Part shown: positions 8,569-16,209 of the stretch, piece by piece
Layout: every line of letters begins with the position of its first letter
How positions within the stretch are numbered: the first letter of the stretch is position 1
Source of the DNA: CAYGZM01 sp964354365
Lineage (GTDB): Bacteria > Planctomycetota > Phycisphaerae > Sedimentisphaerales > Anaerobacaceae
Direction of reading: 5' to 3'
Length of the DNA stretch: 37,447 nt
NCBI GenBank assembly: GCA_964354365.1
Contig: CAYGZM010000022.1
Location: 1-37,447 of the forward strand
The notes under the pieces: generated by a model
The model's database searches: none
Told to the model about the DNA's origin: nothing
The model's input: only the letters and a program-made list of their open reading frames with translations
Program-made: the position numbers and the translations under genes

Positions 8569-8846
8569 GAAAGAATAGCTGCTCAGACAAACACAGCGTC
8601 TTGACGGTGCTGCCAGCGTGAAGGAACGGGACGTTGTTAGTGGAATATGGGACCTATGTTCGGGGGCTCGTCAGTTATGCGTATTGCTGTGTATTATCGG
8701 AGGTTGTCGTCGGAGCCGGCGGTCTTCTTCAGATTCGGCGATGCGTCCTATCCGGGCAGGAGAGCCGGTAACGGGCGGGCGCAGGCACGAAATGTGCCCA
8801 CAACGGCAAATCGGACGCCAATTCCCGCATTTTGCGGAAACTCGCC

Positions 8847-8875
8847 TTGACAAATGACGATATAGCAAATAAAAT
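8847..8875 (+). promoter_or_regulatory. Near-consensus sigma-70 promoter ahead of epsI and the polysaccharide block
   Basis: TTGACA at 8847-8852, a spacer of exactly 17 bases, then TAAAAT at 8870-8875. The expected transcript start is near 8882, giving a leader of about 160 bases before the ATG at 9045. An imperfect inverted repeat (TTCCCGCA/TGCGGAAA, 8822-8839) sits just upstream of the -35 and could be an operator. This is the best promoter seen in the window and may drive the first part of the block. Confidence 0.7.
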
Positions 8876-8899
8876 TACGCTGACTTTTTCGGTAGCCTC

Positions 8900-8910
8900 A
8901 AGGAGGAGGT
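8900..8910 (+). promoter_or_regulatory. Strong Shine-Dalgarno-like sequence with no standard start after it
   Basis: AAGGAGGAGGT lies about 20 bases after the predicted transcript start, but no ATG, GTG or TTG follows at 4-12 bases. ATT at 8917 is at the right distance and opens a frame that is out of phase with epsI. It could be a leader-peptide start on a rare codon, an antisense or structural element, or chance. Confidence 0.4.
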
Positions 8911-9005
8911 TTCGTCATTTTTTCGGTTGGTGATCGAGCTGATTGTGCCCAAAAAGGGGTGGGTAGTGGTTTTGGAGTGCTACTTTGGGGCTGTCCCGCT
9001 TTACA

Positions 9006-9021
9006 TATTCATTTGAGAATA
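9006..9021 (+). promoter_or_regulatory. Small 5'-leader inverted repeat ahead of epsI
   Basis: TATTC, ATTTGA, GAATA: a 5-bp stem with a 6-base loop, ending 23 bases before the ATG at 9045. It resembles the element at 8518-8535 in the leader of the divergent gene, in the same orientation relative to each gene. If the TTG at 8985 were the true start, this element would be coding. Confidence 0.4.
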
Positions 9022-9044
9022 GTCTTCCGACGAAACGCAGGAGA

Positions 9045-9806
9045 ATGCTCTTGCAGACGCGCACTGCGGCGGGTAGTACGCAGGTATGGTTCGTCTGGCT
9101 TCTTGCTGTCTTGCTGATGGTCTCAGCGGGGATAGCGTACCGTGTTCCGGCGCGCCGGTTGAAGCTTCTTGGCGCCAAACCGATTGCGCTTCCGGTCCCT
9201 CTGAGCAGTTTTCCAATGGAAATCGGGGACTGGGTCGGTTCGGAGCTGGGCATTCGCGCGACTACGGAGGAGTATATGAGGGAGCGCTTTGCAGACGATT
9301 TCTTCAGCCGGCGATATGTCAACGCCGCCGCCAGAGCCTCGGTGGGCGTTTACGTGGTATATTGTTCGAGGCAACCTGCCGGGATACTCGGTCACCGGCC
9401 GGGGGTATGCTATCCGGTCAATGGCTGGCAGCACGAAAGCACCGAAACATCAAGACTTATTTCCCAAGGCGGGCGAGAAATAGACTGTCTGATACATCAG
9501 TTCTACAAACCGCCTCCGGAATACGACCGGATTGTTGTCCTGAGCTTCTACGTGCTGAGCGGCCGAATAACAGCAAAGGAAAGCGATTTTTCGGGGCCCT
9601 TCTTTGGCCGAACGATCAATATTGCCGGAGACCCGAGCCGATACGTCGCTCAGGTTCAGATAAGCTCGGTACAGGACAAGCCGGTCAAAATGGCCGCCGA
9701 GCAGATGGCGGATCTGATTCTTGACTTTCTGCCTGATGAGAACGGCAGGGTCAAAGCAGCAGAATCTGTCGATGGCTCCGGCGGCGATGTCAAGCGCGTC
9801 GAGTGA
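9045..9806 (+). CDS. epsI: EpsI-family exosortase-associated protein
   Basis: 253 residues from the ATG at 9045. An N-terminal membrane anchor (VWFVWLLAVLLMVSAGIAY) is followed by an EpsI domain with PLSSFPMEIGDWVG near its start and GHRPGVCYPVNGW in the centre. EpsI proteins are encoded beside or fused to exosortases and are thought to act outside the membrane with them. Here the exosortase is 17 kb downstream in the same block, which is unusual. The start is uncertain. TTG at 8985 has a GGAG seven bases upstream and would add 20 residues. ATG 9045 has AGGAGA immediately adjacent, and that same AGGAG is well spaced for TTG 9051. ATG 9045 is kept because it places the membrane helix close to the N-terminus. 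Confidence 0.85.
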   Translation: MLLQTRTAAGSTQVWFVWLLAVLLMVSAGIAYRVPARRLKLLGAKPIALPVPLSSFPMEIGDWVGSELGIRATTEEYMRERFADDFFSRRYVNAAARASVGVYVVYCSRQPAGILGHRPGVCYPVNGWQHESTETSRLISQGGREIDCLIHQFYKPPPEYDRIVVLSFYVLSGRITAKESDFSGPFFGRTINIAGDPSRYVAQVQISSVQDKPVKMAAEQMADLILDFLPDENGRVKAAESVDGSGGDVKRVE

Positions 9807-10413
9807 CATAGAGAAAGACACAAAAGGCCGAACGTGATCGTGTAGGGCGTTATCCGGCAGGAGGTTACATCGATTGACTCGATGCAACCGACGGGGACGG
9901 AGTGCGGCCGGTAACGGTAACTGCGGGGGAAGACAAGATAGATAGTTTTGTTCATTCATGGACGTCACATTGATACAAGAAGCAAGTTCGGCTGCCGGTT
10001 CTTGCGAATCTTCACATTTGTTCTCAGGGTAATAGATAGATTCCCCGACAAGACTATAGGCCTATCACGAAAACGCGGTATTGGTTTGGCTTGGGGATTT
10101 ACAAAACAGATATATTAATCAAGCTGACCGTTTCTATGACGAAGACTCATATAAGTGTTGTTTTGATAAAAACATGGCACAATTTATCATTCCCGCGAAA
10201 CCTGTCCTGAACGAAGTTGAAGAAGCGGGAATCCGGGATCGCGAAAAACGGTGTTCATCTGTGAAAATTGGCGTCTAAAAAGTGAATCAGTCAGTTTGAG
10301 TTATTACTAATGGTTGCACATGTTAGGGAAAGGCTTGTTGGGCGATTTTCTTGCAGCCGGCGTGAACGGAATGCGGGCGTCGTGGTTAACGCCGGAACTG
10401 AAATCTTGACCGA
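9807..10413. other. Non-coding gap holding repeats
   Basis: About 600 bases between epsI and the first methyltransferase. A 65-codon frame at 10081-10278 is not convincing because it runs through a known type of palindromic repeat. Other small structures are the perfect 10-bp palindrome ATAGGCCTAT near 10060, a hairpin ATCGA/TCGAT near 9870, and GGTAACGGTAAC near 9916. No strong promoter or terminator was recognised. Confidence 0.6.
10187..10237 (+). repeat. Nested palindromic repeat (one element inside another)
   Basis: The outer element is the widespread ATTCCCGCGAAA ... AAGCGGGAAT hairpin repeat. Its loop is interrupted at 10201-10222 by CCTGTCCTGAACGAAGTTGA plus AG, which resembles a second common bacterial repeat of the CCTGTCCTGAGCGAAGTC type. 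An intact relative of the outer repeat occurs at 37211-37237. Confidence 0.7.
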
Positions 10414-11058
10414 ATGAAGGCAACGCGTGACTTTGCAGGGTTGAACGTTACTATGGTGAATAGATTTAAGAAATTGTTTTCAATCCAGGCGATTCTGTAT
10501 TATTTATGCACACGTTTCAGCAACCGGCGAACGCGAGCTTGGGCTTTTGACCAGAAATACCTCGGAGAAGACTCAGCCGCCCCACCCGGGCGCACCCACA
10601 GCCCTGAAAGTCCGACTGTGAACCTTGTCGAAAAGTACGCCCGAAAAGGACGAATTTTGGACGTCGGCTGTGGAACCGGCTCTCTCGCTTCCGACCTGAA
10701 CCCTGACTCCTTTGAATCCTATCTCGGCATAGATGTCTCGGCGGCGGCTATCAGCATAGCGAAAAAAAGGAAAAGTCAGAAGATGGACTTCGAAGTTGGC
10801 GACCTGCGACACTATGAATGTAGGGAGAAGTATGACCTCATCGTGTTTGAAGAGTCGTTGTATTACATTCCCCTTTTTCGACGGAGACTTCTGCGACGCT
10901 ATGCTCAATACCTTCGGCCCGGCGGATTATTTGTTGTTACTGTTGCTCACCCTAATCAGTTCAGAGGTATGATAAGAATGATTCGGAAAAACTTCCAAAT
11001 AGTTGAGGACAGACTCACCTCTCCCAATGGTGGACGTGTGGTTTTGGTTTTTTGTTGA
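10414..11058 (+). CDS. Class I SAM-dependent methyltransferase
   Basis: 214 residues. SAM-binding motif I is ILDVGCGTG (about residues 80-88), followed by the acidic YLGIDVSAAAI and the later YDLIVFEESLYYI and LRPGGLFVVTVAHP blocks, a normal Rossmann methyltransferase order. The N-terminal 65 residues are variable. A second in-frame ATG at 10453 (MVNRFKKLF) is an equally good start; neither has a clear Shine-Dalgarno. It lies first among the sugar genes after the 600-base gap, so methylation of a sugar, a lipid-linked intermediate or a small substrate is inferred. The substrate cannot be told from sequence. Confidence 0.85.
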   Translation: MKATRDFAGLNVTMVNRFKKLFSIQAILYYLCTRFSNRRTRAWAFDQKYLGEDSAAPPGRTHSPESPTVNLVEKYARKGRILDVGCGTGSLASDLNPDSFESYLGIDVSAAAISIAKKRKSQKMDFEVGDLRHYECREKYDLIVFEESLYYIPLFRRRLLRRYAQYLRPGGLFVVTVAHPNQFRGMIRMIRKNFQIVEDRLTSPNGGRVVLVFC

Positions 11059-11171
11059 AACCGATGGGACGACGAGCGTACACCTTGCTGCACAAAATGG
11101 TGCGACGGGAGTCACCGCGTGGGTAAGAATGTCCTGTTGGCTTTTGTTTCTTTCGATGGGCAGGAGATCGC

Positions 11172-12137
11172 GTGGGGTTCAAAGTAGTTGATAGGTATTT
11201 AGATCCAAATACAAAAGTCCCGCTAATCAACGACGAGAAAGGCAATCTATATGCAACAGCCTCGCCTCAGCACATGGTGTGCGAGAACCTTGACGGCGTA
11301 TATGATTTTGTCGGCGGGCATCACGATAACAAGGAAAAGACGCATTACGACAATTTGTATTCGGATAGCGCCCGGAGGACTTGCTCAGTAGAGGATTTGC
11401 AGAGGATGTGGCGGAACGAGCCGGGCTTCGAGCAGTTGCTTGAGAGCCTGGGGGATATCCGCGAGAAGAGGATTCTGCTGCTGGGCAATGGGACGTCCCT
11501 GAAGGAGCTATACTTTCTGTCGTGCGGGGCCGAGTGTGTCTATACCGATCTGTCCATAGAAGCAGTCAAGCATGTGAAGAGCATATTCGAGGAATCCGAA
11601 TTGCGCGGTCGCGGCTTAGATCGGATCGAATTTCATGCTGTTGATGCGTGCCGGATGCCTTTTCCGGATGAATCATTCGACGTTATTTACGGCTGCGCGT
11701 TTGTGCATCATATAGGAGATATGGACAGGTTATTCTCTGAGGTTGCGCGGTGCTTGAAGCCGGGCGGCGTCTGCCGGTTTTTGGATCATGCGTATTCGCC
11801 TCTGTGGCAATGTCTCAAGAATAGCGTGCTCAAACCGGTCCAGCTGTACACGCACAGAAAGCACGGCATTTCGCCTGTAGATAAGGTGGTAACTGAGAGG
11901 GGAGGATACACTCGCAAGGAACTGTCGGATCTAAAACAACGGCATGGATTCACCGACATGCTTTACTTGAGGGTGGCCTTTTTTGAACAACTCTTGCAGC
12001 GTGGAACTCTCAAGTTGGGAGGACTATGGCTGCGGAGATTCAAGCCGTTGGTCAGAGGTTTGGATGCCTGTCTTGATAAAGTGGCAAAGCTTGTTCAGAA
12101 ACACGGCATAGTCCTGGTCTGGGGGTTCACCAAGTAG
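11172..12137 (+). CDS. SAM-dependent methyltransferase with Trm112-like N-terminus
   Basis: 321 residues from a GTG at 11172, supported by AGGAG at 11162-11166 with a spacing of five. The first 45 residues (YLDPNTKVPLINDEKGNLYA) look like a Cys-less Trm112-type domain often fused to methyltransferases. The SAM fold follows: ILLLGNGTSLKELY replaces the usual GxGxG motif I, then VYTDLSIEAV, VDACRMPFPDESFDVIYG, and CLKPGGVCRFLDH. The C-terminal 80 residues are basic and may contact membrane or lipid-linked sugar. It is followed after six bases by the flippase gene. A role as a sugar or glycan methyltransferase is inferred from context only. Confidence 0.85.
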   Translation: MGFKVVDRYLDPNTKVPLINDEKGNLYATASPQHMVCENLDGVYDFVGGHHDNKEKTHYDNLYSDSARRTCSVEDLQRMWRNEPGFEQLLESLGDIREKRILLLGNGTSLKELYFLSCGAECVYTDLSIEAVKHVKSIFEESELRGRGLDRIEFHAVDACRMPFPDESFDVIYGCAFVHHIGDMDRLFSEVARCLKPGGVCRFLDHAYSPLWQCLKNSVLKPVQLYTHRKHGISPVDKVVTERGGYTRKELSDLKQRHGFTDMLYLRVAFFEQLLQRGTLKLGGLWLRRFKPLVRGLDACLDKVAKLVQKHGIVLVWGFTK

Positions 12138-12143
12138 CTATCC

Positions 12144-13703
12144 ATGAACAGCATAATGGAATCAACAGCAAGAGAAGAACCTGTACGAAGGCCGTCGCTC
12201 AAGCTGAACGCCCTGAGCAATTGGGTGCTGCTCGGGGCTAACGTAATTCTCGGTTTTTGGCTGACGCCCTTTATCATAGGTCATTTGGGCAAAACGGGCT
12301 ACGGCATCTGGACGCTCATAGGATCATTCATCGGCTACTATGGCCTGCTCAACCTTGGTGTGGAGTCGGCGATAACACGTTACGTTGCCCGGTACGCCGG
12401 ACAAGGCGACGATAAGTCTCTGAATGAAACGGCCAGCACTGCGATGGTGATGTTCTGCTGCACCGGCGTCCTTGCGATTGTAGCGTCACTCTTCCTTGCC
12501 GGCGTGCTTGCCGGGTTCTTCGAGGTGGAAGCGGAGTATTTCGACGACTTTCGATACGTCGTGTGGATAATAGGCCTTGCGACCGCGCTGACCTTCCCCG
12601 GTAACGTGTTCCGCGCCATCGTCTGCGCACACGAGAAATTTGTGGCAGTGAACTGTGCGGGCATAGCCGTGACTCTGGTTCGGGCCGGGTTGGTCGTGTA
12701 CCTATTGATTTGCGGCGTGGGATTGATCGGCATTTCTCTGGCTACGCTCGGCAGCCAGTTAGTTGCGCTGGTGAGCGAGTTCGTGCTCTACAGAATCCTG
12801 ACGCCGGCAGTGCGTATAAGGTGGAGTCTGTCTAAGTGGCGTGTCCTGCGAACGCTAATCGTTTACGGCGGCATCACAACGGTGATAGTCGTCGCCAATA
12901 TCCTGCGGACCAACATTGCCGCTGTGATAATCGGCAAGTGCGTTAATATGTCGGCTGTGGGTGTGTATGGCGTTGCTGCACTGATTATCCGGCACATTAC
13001 TAATGTTATCACGGCAGGTACGGGGGTGCTGACTCCGCGATTTGCCGCATTGGACGGCGCCAAAGAACATGGAAAACTCCAGAGTCTGTTCCTGCGGTCG
13101 TTGTCGATTTCAGCGTTGCTGGCATTTGCTATGTGCACGCTTGGAATCATTTTTGGAGATCGGTTCATAACCTTGTGGGTCGGCGAAGAGTTTAGCGAAG
13201 CCGTGCCTGTGCTATGGGTGCTGTGCGGTTCGTACGCATTTGCTCTTGCGCAGAATCCAGGCATAGGCGCGATGTACGCGTTGAATAAGCACTATTTCTT
13301 TGGGATCGCTACGCTGATTGAGGGTCTGACGGGTGTTATCCTGAGTGTCATGCTGGCGTCGAAATATGGCATGTTGGGGGTCGCGATCGGCCTGGCAATA
13401 CCAATGTTGGCGATCAGAATTCTGGTCATGCCTATCTATGTGTCGTGGATAGTCGGCGTCGGCATTCTGGAGTATCTTAGACCTCTTGTGATGCCTTCGG
13501 CATTGGGCGGCCTTATGGTTGCCGTATGGTGGATGTTTGAGCCTTTCCAGTTCCTGGACAGGTACGCTTGGGGCGGGCTTGGAATTTGTGGTGCTGTTAC
13601 CGGGTTGGTTTTTGTGGTTGCTGTCTTGGTGATATCCCCAATTCTTGGACTGACATCCCCCAGAGGTCCCCGTCTGGCGGGTCCCGGAGAGACAAAGACG
13701 TAA
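12144..13703 (+). CDS. Wzx-type oligosaccharide flippase (MOP superfamily)
   Basis: 519 residues with about 12-14 hydrophobic spans across the whole length. The opening LSNWVLLGANVILGFWLTPFIIGHLGKTGYGIW, split over two spans, is typical of the polysaccharide transporter family (LGxxxYGIW motif). These proteins flip undecaprenyl-linked repeat units to the periplasmic face. The start ATG follows the methyltransferase stop by six bases, and the next gene starts two bases after this stop, so the genes are co-transcribed. With the ligase/polymerase-like protein at 18973 and the Wzc-like protein at 28255 it indicates a Wzx/Wzy-type route. Confidence 0.92.
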   Translation: MNSIMESTAREEPVRRPSLKLNALSNWVLLGANVILGFWLTPFIIGHLGKTGYGIWTLIGSFIGYYGLLNLGVESAITRYVARYAGQGDDKSLNETASTAMVMFCCTGVLAIVASLFLAGVLAGFFEVEAEYFDDFRYVVWIIGLATALTFPGNVFRAIVCAHEKFVAVNCAGIAVTLVRAGLVVYLLICGVGLIGISLATLGSQLVALVSEFVLYRILTPAVRIRWSLSKWRVLRTLIVYGGITTVIVVANILRTNIAAVIIGKCVNMSAVGVYGVAALIIRHITNVITAGTGVLTPRFAALDGAKEHGKLQSLFLRSLSISALLAFAMCTLGIIFGDRFITLWVGEEFSEAVPVLWVLCGSYAFALAQNPGIGAMYALNKHYFFGIATLIEGLTGVILSVMLASKYGMLGVAIGLAIPMLAIRILVMPIYVSWIVGVGILEYLRPLVMPSALGGLMVAVWWMFEPFQFLDRYAWGGLGICGAVTGLVFVVAVLVISPILGLTSPRGPRLAGPGETKT

Positions 13704-13705
13704 TC

Positions 13706-14788
13706 ATGCGAAGGACGCTTACAGCGATAAAGAAGGGGTCCAGGTATCTTTATGAGATACTGAAGACCAGGTCGCCGAGGTTATTGTACGTGGGTGGCTG
13801 TCCGGGTCGCCGGAATCTCGGTGACGAGGCTTTATTTGACGCTTACAGGGGGCTGTTCCACCGGTATGGTTTGGTGCATTATCCCGGAGGGCGTGTGGTA
13901 TCCGTACCTACGAAGCTTATTAAGATAGCTGATGGCGCCATGTTGGCGGGAGGGACATTCATCAACAGATGGGGTCTGAGCGCCGCTCAGGAATGCGCCG
14001 ATATTTTCCCAAAGTTCTATGTGTTTGGAACAGGCGTGGCGAATCCCGCCTTCTGGTCGAGGGCGCCGGGCTGGGTGGATAGTTCAGCCGAGTGGGCAGG
14101 AATCCTGCGAAGATGCGCCTATGTCGGCGTGAGAGGTCCCCTGTCGGCGGAACTGCTGGCGAATATGGGAGTCAACAATGTTGAGGTCATCGGCGACCCT
14201 GTCCTCTTTTTTGCATCCGATACCCGCAAGCCCGACGATCTCGATATGCCAGGCTCGATAGGACTCAATGTTGGGTGGGACAGGGTGGCGCAATGGGGCG
14301 AACCGGAGAAGATATACGCCGAGTATGTAACGTTGGCGTCGCGCGCCAAAAAGTCGGGATGGAAAGTCAGGTGGTTTGTTGTGTGGCCGCCCGACCTCGC
14401 CATAACCGAAGAATTGGCCGGGGCAAGCGATACACAGGATGAAATATGCCAAACGTATTCAAATCCCCGCGATTACATCAATTTAGTCAAATCCTTGAGC
14501 GTATTTGTGGGGACAAGATTACACTCTGTCGTCCTTGCAACGTGCGCCTATGTCCCGTCAGTGATGTTGGAGTATCGACCCAAATGCAGGGATTACATGA
14601 TGTCCATCGGGCGCGAGGACCACGTGGTGCGAACAGATGAATTCAAAGCCGAGGCGGTATGGGATTTTGTCAAGCTCCTGAGCTCCCAGCGTGAAGCTTC
14701 GTCCAGAGCCTTATACGAATCGATAAAGCCGCTCCGGGACAGGCAGCTCAAAAAAGCTGAGGAAATAATGGATAGTCTGCTGGAATGA
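13706..14788 (+). CDS. Polysaccharide pyruvyl transferase family protein
   Basis: 360 residues from the ATG at 13706, two bases after the flippase stop. The frame is open upstream to 13568, but those codons lie inside the flippase gene. The start LLYVGGCPGRRNLGDEALFDAY is the family hallmark (GGxxxxNxGDEA), and the C-terminal half has VFVGTRLHSVVLA, the usual conserved GxRxHS. The family transfers pyruvate from phosphoenolpyruvate to sugars as ketals (CsaB/WcaK group), though some members have other roles. The last four bases overlap the next gene (ATGA at 14785-14788). It is one of two members in this block. Confidence 0.9.
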   Translation: MRRTLTAIKKGSRYLYEILKTRSPRLLYVGGCPGRRNLGDEALFDAYRGLFHRYGLVHYPGGRVVSVPTKLIKIADGAMLAGGTFINRWGLSAAQECADIFPKFYVFGTGVANPAFWSRAPGWVDSSAEWAGILRRCAYVGVRGPLSAELLANMGVNNVEVIGDPVLFFASDTRKPDDLDMPGSIGLNVGWDRVAQWGEPEKIYAEYVTLASRAKKSGWKVRWFVVWPPDLAITEELAGASDTQDEICQTYSNPRDYINLVKSLSVFVGTRLHSVVLATCAYVPSVMLEYRPKCRDYMMSIGREDHVVRTDEFKAEAVWDFVKLLSSQREASSRALYESIKPLRDRQLKKAEEIMDSLLE

Positions 14789-16209
14789 GAATACTCGCAG
14801 CAATAGCAAATTATGGATTGAAGAACAGTGCCTATCTGAGCCGGCTTATCGATGAATACAGGTCAATGAGCTGCGAGGTCGATATTGTTGTCCTTTCCAA
14901 TGTTTCCAAAGACCTCGGCGCGGATATTGAAGTGGTGGTGGGGCTTCCGGCGAGGGACCCCTGGTCCCTGCCATTCGCACACAAGGCAATATTTACTGAA
15001 CGGGCGGGGGATTACGATTTATTCATTTACTCCGAAGATGACACATTGGTCGCCCAAAGAAACATCGACGCTTTTCTGAAGGCGACAGAACTCCTGCCGG
15101 AAGACGAAATCGCTGGTTTTTTGCGATATGAGCAGGATGACGAGGGCCGGAAGTATTGTTCAACGATTCACTCGTATTTTCACTGGATACCGGGTTCGGT
15201 CAAGCGCAGGGGCGGCTGCGCATTTGCCGAGCTTACAAACGCGCATTCGGCCTGTTACATTCTCACCCGAGACCAATTGCACAAGGCGATCAGTTCGGGA
15301 GGATACCTGGTTGGCCCGCACCAGGGCCGTTATGATTTGCTCTGTACGGCTGCAACCGACCCCTATACCCAGTGTGGTTTCACCAAGGTCGTGTGCATTT
15401 CTCATATTGAGGATTTTCTTCTGCACCATCTGCCCAACCGATACGTGGGGCGGGCGGGGCTTAGGATTTCTGAAATGAAAACGCAGATAAACGCCTTGCT
15501 CGCATCTGCCGGCGAAGAAGAAGCAAAAGCGGAGTTGTTTCCAACGGTTGCCAATCTGAATGAGCCTACCTGGGACAAGCTCTATTATGAGAAGTGCAGA
15601 GACGATGTTCTAACATTGGTTCCCAAACATTCCGAAGATGTGCTTTCGGTCGGGTGCGGATGGGGCGCCACGGAGGCAAAGCTCGTGGGAAAGGGCATTA
15701 GAGTTGTCGGCGTTCCCCTTGATTCAATTATCGCCGTATCGGCGAAAAGCAGAGGTGTCGATGTCCTTGTTCCCGACCTTGGCAAGGCCAGAGAATCTTT
15801 GGATGGAGAGAAGTTCGACTGCATTCTGTTTCTTGATGTGCTTGGACGGCTGCAACACCCTCGCAAGACTCTGAGTGAGTATTCGAGCCTGCTGGGTGAG
15901 AAGGGCCGCGTAATCATAACTGTTCCCAATTCCCGAAGCCTTAAGTACCTGTATAGAATCGTGAGAGGCAGGCATATCTTCCGAAGATTTGACAGCACCC
16001 ACATACGTTTCACAACACGAAGATCGACCGCCAAATGGATAAGGCGGAGCGGGCTTGCCATTATTGACCTAAGATATGAAGTCACTAATCGATTCGCGTG
16101 GCTGTCAAGAGCGTCTTTAGGATTACTGAATGGGTTTCTTGCGTCGGAGATTCTGCTGGTCGCCGAAAAAGATTTGGAGCACACGTGCAATGAGAGAGAA
16201 AACGGCTGA
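14785..16209 (+). CDS. Two-domain protein: glycosyltransferase-like plus SAM methyltransferase
   Basis: 474 residues. The N-terminal 250 look like a GT-A nucleotide-diphospho-sugar transferase: MRILAAIANYGLKNSAYLSR, a central FIYSEDDTLV with an acidic DxD-like cluster, and HSACYILTRDQL. The C-terminal half (about 260-460) is a class I methyltransferase: DVLSVGCGWGATEAKL (motif I), FDCILFLDVLGRLQHPRKTL, GRVIITVPNS, and DSTHIRFTT. It begins in the ATGA overlap with the pyruvyl transferase gene and overlaps the next gene by 20 bases. A bifunctional enzyme that adds a sugar and methylates it, perhaps as chain-end capping, is a reasonable inference; the substrates are unknown. Confidence 0.8.
   Translation: MRILAAIANYGLKNSAYLSRLIDEYRSMSCEVDIVVLSNVSKDLGADIEVVVGLPARDPWSLPFAHKAIFTERAGDYDLFIYSEDDTLVAQRNIDAFLKATELLPEDEIAGFLRYEQDDEGRKYCSTIHSYFHWIPGSVKRRGGCAFAELTNAHSACYILTRDQLHKAISSGGYLVGPHQGRYDLLCTAATDPYTQCGFTKVVCISHIEDFLLHHLPNRYVGRAGLRISEMKTQINALLASAGEEEAKAELFPTVANLNEPTWDKLYYEKCRDDVLTLVPKHSEDVLSVGCGWGATEAKLVGKGIRVVGVPLDSIIAVSAKSRGVDVLVPDLGKARESLDGEKFDCILFLDVLGRLQHPRKTLSEYSSLLGEKGRVIITVPNSRSLKYLYRIVRGRHIFRRFDSTHIRFTTRRSTAKWIRRSGLAIIDLRYEVTNRFAWLSRASLGLLNGFLASEILLVAEKDLEHTCNERENG

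Noticed and set aside
8618..8857. 79-codon frame in the divergent control region
   Set aside because: It ends inside the predicted promoter, has no ribosome site and no recognisable motif.
9840..9935. Possible cyclic-di-GMP (GEMM) riboswitch in the gap after epsI
   Set aside because: Small hairpins are present, but the conserved GEMM core sequences are not seen.
10081..10278. 65-codon frame in the epsI-methyltransferase gap
   Set aside because: A large part of it is the nested palindromic repeat; there is no ribosome site or domain.
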